64,000 nucleotides of DNA from Lysobacteraceae bacterium. GTDB lineage: Bacteria > Pseudomonadota > Gammaproteobacteria > Xanthomonadales > BQJN01. The stretch spans positions 37,184 to 101,183 of the forward strand of contig BQJN01000001.1 in the NCBI GenBank assembly GCA_021604725.1, read 5' to 3'. Below are positions 1 to 9,644 of the stretch, piece after piece (position 1 is the first letter of the stretch; the number at the start of each line of letters is the position of its first letter). A program made the position numbers and the translations under genes. Under the pieces are notes generated by a model, which worked only from the letters and a program-made list of their open reading frames with translations, did no database searches and was not told where the DNA came from.

Positions 1-244
1 CCAGGCTGCGTCTTTGTGCGGGGTCTGCAAACACTCTGTCGCGCAACGCCGCGCGGTCTAGCGTGCCATCCTCGCGCAACACTGTTTCTCCAAAAAGACT
101 AATGACGCCGCGCAGACCCTCGCTACCTACTTCTACGACATCGCGCGCCAGTATATCGGTGTCGACCACACAAATACCCAAGTCGGCGAATCGATTTGAA
201 ACGGCGGTTTTTCCGCTGGCGATACCACCGGTGAGAGCAACCAC
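1..244 (-). CDS. coaE: Dephospho-CoA kinase, partial (C-terminus beyond window edge)
   Basis: Minus-strand reading gives VALTGGIASGKTAVSNRFADLGICVVDTDILARDVV (P-loop and DTD motif typical of CoaE); likely GTG start; adjacent to pilD as in many gammaproteobacteria. Confidence 0.85.
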   Translation of the reverse strand, partial: MVALTGGIASGKTAVSNRFADLGICVVDTDILARDVVEVGSEGLRGVISLFGETVLREDGTLDRAALRDRVFADPAQRRSL

Positions 245-275
245 AAAGGGCGATGGTTTCGATTCTGATCGGGGC

Positions 276-1142
276 TTATTCGAGACCGGCAAAACTCAGG
301 TAGGCTCCAATCAGCTGCTGTCCCCAAATCAACCCTATCCAACCGGCGATGGCCAAATAGGGCCCGAATGGAATTGGTGTTTGCCGGTCGGCTCCTTGCA
401 TCTTAAGCGCAATGCTGCCCACCACAGCACCGACCAGCGATGACATGATGATGATCAAGGGCAATAGCTCCCACCCTCCAAACGCTCCAAACACAGCAAG
501 CAACTTGAAATCGCCGTACCCCATCCCTTGCTTGCCTGTTACAAGCCTGAATAGCTGAAATACGGTCCAGAGACTCATGTAGCCGGCTATGGCACCGACA
601 ATGGCCGCTTCAGCCGGGATGAATACAGACCAAAGTGACAGCAACAGGCCAAACCAGATCAAAGGTAGCGTGAGGTTGTCGGGCAGTAACTGCGTTTTGA
701 TATCGACGCCGGACATGGCGATCAGGAACCAGGTCAGAACCAACATCGATGCGCCTTGAACGGTCGGTCCAAAGTGCCAAATGACGTATGCGGAAAGCAG
801 TCCGGTCAGCAGCTCGACCAGAGGGTACTGGATGGAGATTCTGGCTTTGCATTGCGCGCATTTTCCGCCCAGTAGCAGGTAACTGACCACCGGAATATTC
901 TGATGCGCCCTGATCGGGTTGTTGCAGTGCGGACAACGCGATGCCGGCCGAACCAGTCCAGGCGGGGGTGCCTCTTCTACAGGCTCAAGCTCAAGTACTT
1001 CGCGACTCTGGCTTCGCCACTCATGTTCTATACGCGCCGGCAGCCGCGCAATGACAACGTTCAGAAAGCTGCCGACCATCAGGCCAACGATTCCGGCACC
1101 AGCGGCTGCCAGCCCCGGATAGGCTACGAGCACATCAAGCAC
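276..1142 (-). CDS. pilD: Type IV prepilin peptidase / N-methyltransferase
   Basis: CPHCNNPIRAHQNIPVVSYLLLGGKCAQCKARI zinc motif; GYGDFKLLAVFGAFGGW aspartyl protease motif. Confidence 0.95.
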   Translation of the reverse strand: MLDVLVAYPGLAAAGAGIVGLMVGSFLNVVIARLPARIEHEWRSQSREVLELEPVEEAPPPGLVRPASRCPHCNNPIRAHQNIPVVSYLLLGGKCAQCKARISIQYPLVELLTGLLSAYVIWHFGPTVQGASMLVLTWFLIAMSGVDIKTQLLPDNLTLPLIWFGLLLSLWSVFIPAEAAIVGAIAGYMSLWTVFQLFRLVTGKQGMGYGDFKLLAVFGAFGGWELLPLIIIMSSLVGAVVGSIALKMQGADRQTPIPFGPYLAIAGWIGLIWGQQLIGAYLSFAGLE

Positions 1143-1147
1143 GGTAA

Positions 1148-2392
1148 TTAAATGGTCGCCGCGAGTTTGAAGATAGGCAGATACATGCCAATCACCATGC
1201 TACCGACGATACCGCCGATGATGATCATGATGAACGGTTCAAGCAGGCTGGATAGCGCATCAACCGCGTTGTCGACTTCTTCTTCGTAGAACTCTGCAAC
1301 TTTGGTCAACATCGCATCAAGGTTACCCGATTCCTCGCCGATGGCTGTCATTTGGACCACCATATGAGGGAACACGTCGACCTGACGCATTGCCAGTTGC
1401 AACTGGTGGCCTGTGGCAACGTCGTCACGGATTTTCAGTACTGCGTCACTGTAGACGATATTGCCGGTGGCTCCCGCCACAGTTTGCAGCGCGTCGACCA
1501 GTGGTACACCTGCAGCGAACGTGGTCGCCAGAGTGCGCGCAAAGCGGGCGATGGCAGCGTGATTCATGATCTGGCCGACGATCGGAACTTTCAGTATTGC
1601 CCGGTCTAAAAAGTGCGCGAATTTTCTGCTGCGCTTTTTCAGCTGGATCAGTCCGAAGATAGCTCCACCAGCAATAATCGCGTAGAAGAACCCATGCTCC
1701 TGCACGCTCTCGGAGGCATCGACGATCATTTGCGTAAACGCTGGCAGGTCGCCGCCAAACGATTTGAAGATTGACTCAAACTGTGGAACCACCCAGACCA
1801 ATAGCAGAATACTCACGAGGATTGCTACAGCCATGACGGTCGCTGGATAGAACAACGCCTTTTTGATCTTGCCTTTGATCGACTCAGTCTTTTCCTTGTA
1901 AGTGGCAATGGTGTCGAGCAAGGTGTCCAACACACCCGCTGTTTCACCTGCTCTCACCAGGTTTACGTAGAGTTCGTCAAATTGCAGTGGACGGTGGGAC
2001 ATGGCTTCACTCAAGGTGGCCCCGCCTTCAACATCGCTTTTGATGCCGAGTACCATTTCCTTCATGCTGGCGTTGTCTGACCCGCCGGCGATAATCTCGA
2101 AGCTCTGCACCAACGGCACGCCCGAGTGCATCATGGTGGCCAGCTGACGTGAAAAGATGGCGATCTCGCGTGGTGTGATTTTCTTTTTGCCGCCGCCGAA
2201 CAAGGCCTTGGGCTTTTTCCGCACGCGCTTGGGCTGGATGCCTTGACGCCGCAGCTCCGCCTTGACCAAAGTCGGGTTCTTGGCGGCTTGCTCGCCTTTC
2301 ATTTTGGTCCCGCGCTTGTCGGTCCCTTCCCAGATGTAGGTATTGAGTTCTGCTGCCTTGGTGGCCATCGCTTTACGCTCTTGTGTACTCAA
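1148..2392 (-). CDS. pilC: Type IV pilus inner-membrane platform protein
   Basis: T2SF/PilC features: FSRQLATMMHSGVPLVQSFEII, GEESGNLDAMLTKVAEFYEEEVDNAVD. Confidence 0.95.
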   Translation of the reverse strand: MSTQERKAMATKAAELNTYIWEGTDKRGTKMKGEQAAKNPTLVKAELRRQGIQPKRVRKKPKALFGGGKKKITPREIAIFSRQLATMMHSGVPLVQSFEIIAGGSDNASMKEMVLGIKSDVEGGATLSEAMSHRPLQFDELYVNLVRAGETAGVLDTLLDTIATYKEKTESIKGKIKKALFYPATVMAVAILVSILLLVWVVPQFESIFKSFGGDLPAFTQMIVDASESVQEHGFFYAIIAGGAIFGLIQLKKRSRKFAHFLDRAILKVPIVGQIMNHAAIARFARTLATTFAAGVPLVDALQTVAGATGNIVYSDAVLKIRDDVATGHQLQLAMRQVDVFPHMVVQMTAIGEESGNLDAMLTKVAEFYEEEVDNAVDALSSLLEPFIMIIIGGIVGSMVIGMYLPIFKLAATI

Positions 2393-2484
2393 ATGAGGCG
2401 TTCGGTCGGCGAACGCTAAACGTTATAGTTATCACCTGTGCATATACAAATCAAGGAATTAGGGCACGAAATTAATGTTGCGGC

Positions 2485-4203
2485 CTAATCTTTAGTCACT
2501 CGATTGATTTCTGCCAGGCTGGTGATTCCCTGGCGTGCCTTGTTCAGGGCCGAAGCGCGCAGGTCATTGATACGTTCAACCTTGGCCTGATCGGCGATCT
2601 GAATCGCGTTGCCGCCTTTCAGAATGATTCGTTGCATTTCTTCACTAATGCCCATCACCTGGTAAATGCCGACACGGCCCTTATAGCCTTCGTTACACAG
2701 AGGGCAACCCACCTGCTCAAATAGCTTCAGGTTGTCTACTTCATCTTCCTTGAAACCCTCCCGTAGCAAGGCCTCAGGAGGAATCTCCGCGTGTTGCTTG
2801 CAATCGGGGTGCAGACGACGCGCTAGCCGCTGGGCGATTACCAGAGAAACTGCCGATGTGATATTGAATGGTGCGATGCCCATGTTCATCAAACGGGCAA
2901 TCGTCTGTGGTGCGTCATTGGTGTGTAGTGTAGATAGCACCATGTGTCCGGTCTGGGCAGCCTTGATTGCGATCTCGGCCGTTTCGATGTCTCGTATCTC
3001 CCCGACCATGATGACGTCGGGGTCCTGTCGCAAGAAGGAACGCAGTGCGGCTGCGAAAGTCATGCCCTTCTTGGTGTCCTGTTGAACCTGGTTGACACCG
3101 CTGACTCGAATTTCAACCGGGTCCTCTACGGTAGAAATGTTGCGGCCTTCCTCATTCAGAATGTTGAGTGCCGTGTAAAGAGAAACTGTCTTACCACTAC
3201 CGGTTGGGCCGGTTACAAGCACCATGCCGTAGGGTTTCTGAATGGCGTCAAGAAACAATTCCTTTTGATCGTCTTCATACCCCAGTTTTTCGATGCCCAT
3301 CTTGGCGGCGGATGCGTCCAGTACACGCAGCACTACCTTTTCTCCAAAAAGCGTCGGGCAGGTGCTGACACGAAAGTCAATTGACTTGGTTTTCGACAAG
3401 TTCAGCTTGATTCGGCCATCCTGAGGAACACGCCGCTCGGCGATGTCGAGACCGGACATGACCTTCAGTCGCGAGGACAGGCGCGGTGACATCGCTGTAG
3501 GTGGGCTGGCAACCCTGCGCAGGACTCCGTCCATGCGAAAGCGTACACGGTACATTTTTTCGTAGGGCTCGAAGTGAATATCTGATGCGCCACGTTTAAT
3601 GGCATCCAGTAACACCTTGTTGACGAATTTTACGACCGGGGTATCGTCACCGGTGGCTTCAACTCCGGCGTCGGACTCATTTTCGAGCTCCGCAGCATCT
3701 GCGAAATCAACATCCTCCAAGCCCTCATCGTCTTCCATGTCATCCATCATGGCGTCGGTAGCTTGCAGAGCATCCTCTATTGCTCGCTCCAACAAGTCGT
3801 CGCGAATCAGAATCGGCTCGACACCGAGGTTGGTGTGAAACTTGATCTCATCGAGTCCACGCAGGTTGGTGGGATCGGAGACGCCGACAAATAGACGGCT
3901 ACCGCGCTTGAAAAGGGGTAAGGCACGGTGTTGGTGAATCAATCGCTCTTCGACCAGACGAACCGGAGCCTGGCCCAGGTCCATCGCCGAGACGTCGAAC
4001 ACCGGCACCCCGAATTCGGCAGAGGCTGCGGCCACAACCGCACTTGCGTCCGCGATATTGTTTCCAACGACGTAGGTAACAAACGGAATGCGCTGCTTTA
4101 ACGAAGTTTCCTGCGCACTGACTGCTTCTTCTTCGGTGATCAATTGGTCGGTGACCAGCCTCCGTGCGAGGCCACTAAGCCGGACTGGAACTTTGGTTGC
4201 CAT
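2485..4203 (-). CDS. pilB: Type IV pilus assembly ATPase
   Basis: Walker A GPTGSGKTVSLYTAL, GEIRDIETAEIAIKAAQTGHMVLSTLHTNDA, CxxC zinc motif; likely start at MATKVPVRL inside the longer ORF. Confidence 0.93.
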   Translation of the reverse strand: MATKVPVRLSGLARRLVTDQLITEEEAVSAQETSLKQRIPFVTYVVGNNIADASAVVAAASAEFGVPVFDVSAMDLGQAPVRLVEERLIHQHRALPLFKRGSRLFVGVSDPTNLRGLDEIKFHTNLGVEPILIRDDLLERAIEDALQATDAMMDDMEDDEGLEDVDFADAAELENESDAGVEATGDDTPVVKFVNKVLLDAIKRGASDIHFEPYEKMYRVRFRMDGVLRRVASPPTAMSPRLSSRLKVMSGLDIAERRVPQDGRIKLNLSKTKSIDFRVSTCPTLFGEKVVLRVLDASAAKMGIEKLGYEDDQKELFLDAIQKPYGMVLVTGPTGSGKTVSLYTALNILNEEGRNISTVEDPVEIRVSGVNQVQQDTKKGMTFAAALRSFLRQDPDVIMVGEIRDIETAEIAIKAAQTGHMVLSTLHTNDAPQTIARLMNMGIAPFNITSAVSLVIAQRLARRLHPDCKQHAEIPPEALLREGFKEDEVDNLKLFEQVGCPLCNEGYKGRVGIYQVMGISEEMQRIILKGGNAIQIADQAKVERINDLRASALNKARQGITSLAEINRVTKD

Positions 4204-4302
4204 AGATCTTTGCGCAATGGTAGCGAGTGACGCTTCAATCCTACCAGTTGTGCCAGGACGTGTGCCACAATTGGGCAATGTGACCCTTCGGCGATTTGCC
4301 TT

Positions 4303-5892
4303 GTGCCAATTCCCCCGCAGCCGTTCAATGTGACAGTGAAGTCCGATAAACAAGGCCTTCCTTTGTTGCGCTACGGTGCGCTGATCATTGTTTTATTGGC
4401 CGTTGTTTGCCTGCTGGTATGGACCTTTCTCATTGTGCCGCTGGGACCGCTGACGTTCTTTGACGATGGCGGCACCTATTTGATGATGGCAAGGGCGTTG
4501 GCGTTCGGTGGCGAGCCACTGCCTTCGTTGGCGGATTCTTTCCGAGTCTTGCCCGGGCTCTACCCGCTGGTTATCGGCGCGGTCGCCGCAAATACCGAAG
4601 GCCTGATTGCTGCTGCCAGATTGACCAACGTGCTAGCTACGATGGTGGTGTGGCTGTGTTGCTGGTGGCTGGCATTTCGATTGCTGCAACCGGGTCGTGC
4701 GGTGCTGGCATTGTTGGTGATTTTGTCGCTGCCAGTGGCGTGGTTCATGTCTCCTGCCGTTGTCAGCGAGCCGGTATTCACAGCTCTGACCATGCTCAGT
4801 TTGGCGATCTCCGACGCATTGGTTTCCACCCGCCACCGGAGCAGGTGGCTGGCCCTGGCTGCTTTCGTTCTAGGGTTATGTCTGATCGGTTCAATACTGA
4901 CTCGTACCATCGGCATTGCGTTGATCCCCGCAATCGTCGCCATGTTGTGGCAGCTGCAGCATCGGCTGCGTCTGGCTTGTTACCTTGGTGCAGGCCTGCT
5001 GGTGGCGATGGTGGTCGCCGTTGGCTATGGACTGCCATGGACTGGCTCGGGTTACGGTGGTCACGTGTTGGCCAAGTTCAACGACTTCTCGTTGTCGCAA
5101 GCGGCAACGTTTGCCCTATCGCAGTGCAAACAAATGCTCGCCGCTTTCCTTGCCAACCTGACGTTGATTCATGAGCCTGAGCGGATGTTTGCGCTTTGGT
5201 TGGTCGGTGGCGGCCTTTTCTTCTGGGTGATTTGGTCGTTGTTGCGCCACGCCTTGGCGCTCAACCCAATCGCGATTTATGTCGTGACATCATTGCTTAT
5301 AGTCTTGATCTGGCCGTTTCCGGATCACATGGTGCGTTTCCTGTACCCACTAATGCCGGTGACGATCATCCTGGCTTTGCGGTCTACTGCTGGGCAGATG
5401 ACGGTTTTTCGCACCTTGGTCGCAAGCTGCTTTGTGCTGATGGCCGGACTCGGATATGGGCGCTTCATTGATCGCTCACTCTGGGCCGGGGCAGCTGTTC
5501 TTGGGTCAAGCACGCTTTACGCCAAGGACAACGCAGAGAAGGCGCAGTACGAAGCGTTTGGCTTTGTGAATGCGATCAACGATTGGCGCGAATTTCGTTA
5601 TTTGTTGCCAACAGATGCACGCGTTGTCTGTTTCAAGCCGCATTACTTTGAGGCGTTGTCGGGACGCAGTTGCGTGTTGCCGCCGCTCAATCTCAGTGCA
5701 GACTGGATCACGCAGCAGGCAATCACTCATGCCTATCTATCGCCGTTGACCCGCCCGGACCGCCCGGCCGACCTGATCAATCAACGATTCGCTGGCTGTG
5801 GAGATGGAGTATGGCAACGACACAACGGACGGGGCCATGTTGAAGCCGCGTTGGTGTTGATTGACGGCTGCATAACCCCCGGTTCGCACTAG
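4303..5892 (+). CDS. GT-C (GT39-like) polytopic membrane glycosyltransferase
   Basis: Many predicted TM segments, N-terminal FFDDGGTYLMMARALAFG, LTRTIGIALIPAIV, LIWPFPDHMVRFLYPL. Confidence 0.7.
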   Translation: MPIPPQPFNVTVKSDKQGLPLLRYGALIIVLLAVVCLLVWTFLIVPLGPLTFFDDGGTYLMMARALAFGGEPLPSLADSFRVLPGLYPLVIGAVAANTEGLIAAARLTNVLATMVVWLCCWWLAFRLLQPGRAVLALLVILSLPVAWFMSPAVVSEPVFTALTMLSLAISDALVSTRHRSRWLALAAFVLGLCLIGSILTRTIGIALIPAIVAMLWQLQHRLRLACYLGAGLLVAMVVAVGYGLPWTGSGYGGHVLAKFNDFSLSQAATFALSQCKQMLAAFLANLTLIHEPERMFALWLVGGGLFFWVIWSLLRHALALNPIAIYVVTSLLIVLIWPFPDHMVRFLYPLMPVTIILALRSTAGQMTVFRTLVASCFVLMAGLGYGRFIDRSLWAGAAVLGSSTLYAKDNAEKAQYEAFGFVNAINDWREFRYLLPTDARVVCFKPHYFEALSGRSCVLPPLNLSADWITQQAITHAYLSPLTRPDRPADLINQRFAGCGDGVWQRHNGRGHVEAALVLIDGCITPGSH

Positions 5893-5991
5893 GCGCGTGT
5901 CAAATCGTGACTTGTTCCGAATCAGCGCCGTCGCTGGCTATATACTGACTACCATCGACCTGCCACGCGCCGAGGAGCCATTCGCGAAACC

Positions 5992-6930
5992 ATGAAGGAT
6001 CAGACAACCAGCACCGGCTCGATCGCCGAGCACCGCTCTGCCTGTAGCGACGGCAGCGATGTATCGATTGTGATCCCGATGAAAAATGAGCAAGGTTCGG
6101 TTGCGGCGTTGGTGGGCGATATATTGGACCGACTGCCAGAGGCAGAGGTCATTGTTGTTGACGATGGGTCGACCGACTCAAGTGCACAACTGGCTGCGGC
6201 CGCTGGAGCGGTGGTGGTTCAGCATCCAGTATCCATGGGAAACGGCGCCGCTATCAAAACCGGTATTAGAGCGGCGAGTCGCGAATTCATCGTTTGTATG
6301 GACGCTGACGGGCAGCATCAGGCCAAGGATATTCCTGCGCTGCTGGCTGGCTTCGCGCAAGGCTATGACCTGGTGGTCGGGCAACGCGACGCAGCAGGGC
6401 AGGCCAGCCTGGCTCGCCGTTTGGCAAATAACTTCTATAACGCAGTGGCCAGCTTCATGGTGGGCCAGAGCGTCAAGGACCTGACGTCTGGTTTTCGCGC
6501 CTTCAGGGCATCGTTGGTCAAGGGCTTGTTGCCGCTATTGCCCAACGGGTTTTCCTACCCCACCACCAGTTTGATTGCGGTCTACCGTATGGGCCACCGT
6601 GTTTCATTCGTGCCGATCGAAGTACTGAAACGACAAGGCAAGAGTCATATCTCGCCACTCAAAGATGGTCTCAGGTTTCTTGTCATCATCTTTCGAATAG
6701 CCACCCTCTACTCGCCGCTAAAACTGTTTTTGCCAGTCAGCGTTTGCATGGCGGCACTCGGTATCGCCAACTACTTGTACACCTATTTCACCGATGGGCG
6801 CTTCACCAATATGAGCGTCGTGATGCTGGTCGCGTCGGTGGTCGTATTCGTCATAGGATTGGTGTCAGAACAGGTCACTACTTTATTGTTCATTGCCTTG
6901 AGCAGGCACCGGGAAGATAACAGCAAGTAG
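5992..6930 (+). CDS. GT2 polyprenyl-phosphate sugar synthase-like protein with C-terminal TM helices
   Basis: [45 protein letters not shown]; two hydrophobic C-terminal segments. Confidence 0.85.
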   Translation: MKDQTTSTGSIAEHRSACSDGSDVSIVIPMKNEQGSVAALVGDILDRLPEAEVIVVDDGSTDSSAQLAAAAGAVVVQHPVSMGNGAAIKTGIRAASREFIVCMDADGQHQAKDIPALLAGFAQGYDLVVGQRDAAGQASLARRLANNFYNAVASFMVGQSVKDLTSGFRAFRASLVKGLLPLLPNGFSYPTTSLIAVYRMGHRVSFVPIEVLKRQGKSHISPLKDGLRFLVIIFRIATLYSPLKLFLPVSVCMAALGIANYLYTYFTDGRFTNMSVVMLVASVVVFVIGLVSEQVTTLLFIALSRHREDNSK

Positions 6931-6947
6931 TGGGCAGCGGAGCTTCC

Positions 6948-7931
6948 CTAGCTGTCGAGCACTTCTTCGTACAAACAGCGATAGGCTCGTGTCATTGCGA
7001 GCAAGGAGAACGAGGACTCAATTCGTTGTCGGTTGTACTGTCCCATGGCCTTGCGCAGGTCGGGTTGTTCCGCCAACTCATTGAGCGCTGAGGCGAACGC
7101 GGTTATATCGCCGGGTGGGCACAAGATTCCACCTTTTTGCGCGACAACCAGCTCAGGCATGGTTGAACAGTTGCTGGCCACCACTGGCAGGCCACAGGCC
7201 ATGGCTTCGGCCACCGCAAGGCCAAAGCCCTCACGAAAGGTTGGCATCAACAGGATGTCGGCGTGCCGGTAAATCTCGGGCATCTTGTCTGGAGCAACCG
7301 GGCCTAGTTCGATCAACTTGTGGTGCCGCCAGCGCTTGGGCAAGTTGGTGCGGCCGGTCGCGCAAATAATGGTGCAGGCATGGTCCAGTTGCTGGGCGAT
7401 GTCGGGCAACAGGTGAGCGCCTTTGCGCAAAGAAGGATTGCCACAAAACAGGATATTGATTTTTCTGTCCTGTCGCCGTTCAGGCGTTGGAATAAAGCGT
7501 TCTGTACAAACCCCATTGGGTATTACGCGAACCTCACCGTCAAACTCCATGTCTTGCCTGACCAGGTCGGCAACGAATTGACTCACAGCCGTCACCATCG
7601 TTGCCTTTTTCAATGCCATCGATGTCCACAAACGCAAATCACTTCGCCAATGCAGTCGCTGTAATGCAGTGCCGAACTGGCGCATGTATTTATCCAGGAC
7701 ATAGCCATGGAAGGTCGCAATTAGCGGCGCCTTCTGTCGCAAGAAAGCAGCATGGTCCGGTGCCGTATGCACCAGATCGGCATGGCCCCCAACCGACAAG
7801 CCGATGGCCGGTGGGAATAATTCCAGCCATCGACTGTAAGGCCTGATTTCTACCGCCTCGATATGGCTTGCCAATGCCCTGTGCAACTCGATTGCACCGG
7901 ACCCGGCAGGCAATGGCGTCAGCACTTTCAT
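6948..7931 (-). CDS. Glycosyltransferase family 4
   Basis: ADILLMPTFREGFGLAVAEAMACGLPVVASNCSTMPELV; start taken at MKVLTPLPAG, giving a 4-bp overlap with the upstream GT2. Confidence 0.88.
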   Translation of the reverse strand: MKVLTPLPAGSGAIELHRALASHIEAVEIRPYSRWLELFPPAIGLSVGGHADLVHTAPDHAAFLRQKAPLIATFHGYVLDKYMRQFGTALQRLHWRSDLRLWTSMALKKATMVTAVSQFVADLVRQDMEFDGEVRVIPNGVCTERFIPTPERRQDRKINILFCGNPSLRKGAHLLPDIAQQLDHACTIICATGRTNLPKRWRHHKLIELGPVAPDKMPEIYRHADILLMPTFREGFGLAVAEAMACGLPVVASNCSTMPELVVAQKGGILCPPGDITAFASALNELAEQPDLRKAMGQYNRQRIESSFSLLAMTRAYRCLYEEVLDS

Positions 7932-8881
7932 GGCGACCTTGGCGGCAGATTGACGCCGCGATACCTGGGGTAGGCTAGCCAATACAGGTGATAGATGAGC
8001 TTTAGCAATGCGGAGTCAACATGCTGTGCATGAATCGACCGCTCTTCGCCAAATCGAATGGCAAGCGTCTGCGGGTCTGTGCTGGCACTGATGCCACTGT
8101 GACGCATGACCGAAATCACCTGCTCAATCAGTTTTGCGCTGACCCCAGCTCGATAGGCGCGAAGAAAGAAGTCATAGTCCATGGCGATTTGCAGACCGGT
8201 ATTGAACAGACCGATTCGCTCAAACAGGCCTCGGTGGCAGAAAGTTGCCTGGTGCCACAGGCTGGTCTTGAAGTTCAGGCGCCAGTTCCAGGGCCTGGGC
8301 TGCCTTTGTTGCAGGCCATCGCCATGGTCGAGCATTAAACGGCCGCTGACTATGTCGTGACCCTTCCGGAGGTATGGGGCGACGTTCTCCAGGCTATCGT
8401 TCGCATGCAGGTAGTCGTCACTGTGCAACATCAAAACGTAGTCGCCTGATGCCAGCTTGATGCCTTTGTTCATGGCGTCGCCAATACCTTGGTCAGGCTC
8501 GGAAATCCACAGCGATAGGGCCGGATCATATCGGCGTATGATGTCGATAGTCCCGTCCGTTGAGGCCCCATCGACAATGATGTACTCGACATGGCTGTAG
8601 GTTTGGCGCAATACGCTGATCAGCGTTTGCTCAATGGTTGAGACACCGTTGTAAACCACGGTGACAATGGAAATGAGCGGCTGACGATCATCAGCCGATG
8701 GGTTGACCATGCCTCCCAGCCTGAGACCGCCGACTTGCCTTTGCCTAGTCTGTTTGGGTATGGGCACGGCCCTGGAGCATGTGCCAATGTCGATCAGGCT
8801 CTGGCGGGTGCTGCAGTCGCCATAGTTAGGCTCTGGCGTAGGCACTTCATGCATCCTTCGGTTGCTTTTCGCTGTTCTCAA
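7928..8881 (-). CDS. Glycosyltransferase family 2
   Basis: PLISIVTVVYNGVSTIEQTLISVLRQTYSHVEYIIVDGASTDGT; true start probably internal (MVNPSADDRQPLISIV). Confidence 0.88.
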   Translation of the reverse strand: MRTAKSNRRMHEVPTPEPNYGDCSTRQSLIDIGTCSRAVPIPKQTRQRQVGGLRLGGMVNPSADDRQPLISIVTVVYNGVSTIEQTLISVLRQTYSHVEYIIVDGASTDGTIDIIRRYDPALSLWISEPDQGIGDAMNKGIKLASGDYVLMLHSDDYLHANDSLENVAPYLRKGHDIVSGRLMLDHGDGLQQRQPRPWNWRLNFKTSLWHQATFCHRGLFERIGLFNTGLQIAMDYDFFLRAYRAGVSAKLIEQVISVMRHSGISASTDPQTLAIRFGEERSIHAQHVDSALLKLIYHLYWLAYPRYRGVNLPPRSP

Positions 8882-9644
8882 GTGACCACAGATTGGCCCA
8901 GATCAGAAATTTGAAGCCGCCATAGAGGGTGGCCAAGATCAGGCCGCGCATGCCATCGAGAAAGCCGCGCCGCAACAGGTATCGGCCCATTGCTTCCTTT
9001 ACCGGTTCCCAGATGAGCCCAAATAGCGAGAAGCGTTGCCCCGCCTCATGCATCAGTCTGGCCTCAATGGCTGCATATCGTCCCAGCGTTTTGTGGACGT
9101 AGCCCTCAACGCTAGGGTAGGCGAGGTGCTTGAGATAACAGTCATTGGGCAGATTCAGCACGCGTCCATCGGTTTGAATGGCTCGAAAACAGCGGTGGAT
9201 AAAGTTTTCATCCTCGCTGTAACTGTCGAGGTAATGCTGTTTTCTAAAAAATCGAGCCCAGTCACCGGTGAAAAAGCCGCCTTGTCGGACCCAGCCACCA
9301 AAGAACCAAAACAGATTCCAGAGACAAACGACATCATAGTCGTCACTGTTGGCGGCACTTTCGAGCTTTTCGGCGAGTTGAGGGGTCACGCGTTCATCGG
9401 CGTCGAGTACCAGGACCCAGCGTCCATTGGCCGCGGAAATCGCTGTGTGCCGGGCTGGCTCGACGAAATCCAGTCGCGGGTGCGAAATGACGGCAGCGCC
9501 CATGCTGCGCGCAATCTCTGCGGTTCGGTCGTCGCTGTGCATGTCGCAGACAACGATTTCGTCAGCAAAGTCCAGCACAGAGCTGATGCAGTCGGCGATG
9601 TTTTTCTCTTCATTTAGAGTGTTGATGACGACTGAGATGTTCAT
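8847..9644 (-). CDS. Glycosyltransferase family 2 (WaaE/KdtX-like)
   Basis: MNISVVINTLNEEKNIADCISSVLDFADEIVVCDMHSDDRT; VLVLDADERVT. Confidence 0.88.
   Translation of the reverse strand: MNISVVINTLNEEKNIADCISSVLDFADEIVVCDMHSDDRTAEIARSMGAAVISHPRLDFVEPARHTAISAANGRWVLVLDADERVTPQLAEKLESAANSDDYDVVCLWNLFWFFGGWVRQGGFFTGDWARFFRKQHYLDSYSEDENFIHRCFRAIQTDGRVLNLPNDCYLKHLAYPSVEGYVHKTLGRYAAIEARLMHEAGQRFSLFGLIWEPVKEAMGRYLLRRGFLDGMRGLILATLYGGFKFLIWANLWSLENSEKQPKDA

Noticed and set aside
9036-9617. 193-aa plus-strand ORF
   Set aside because: Fully antisense to a well-supported GT2 gene (8847-9644); typical high-GC shadow ORF
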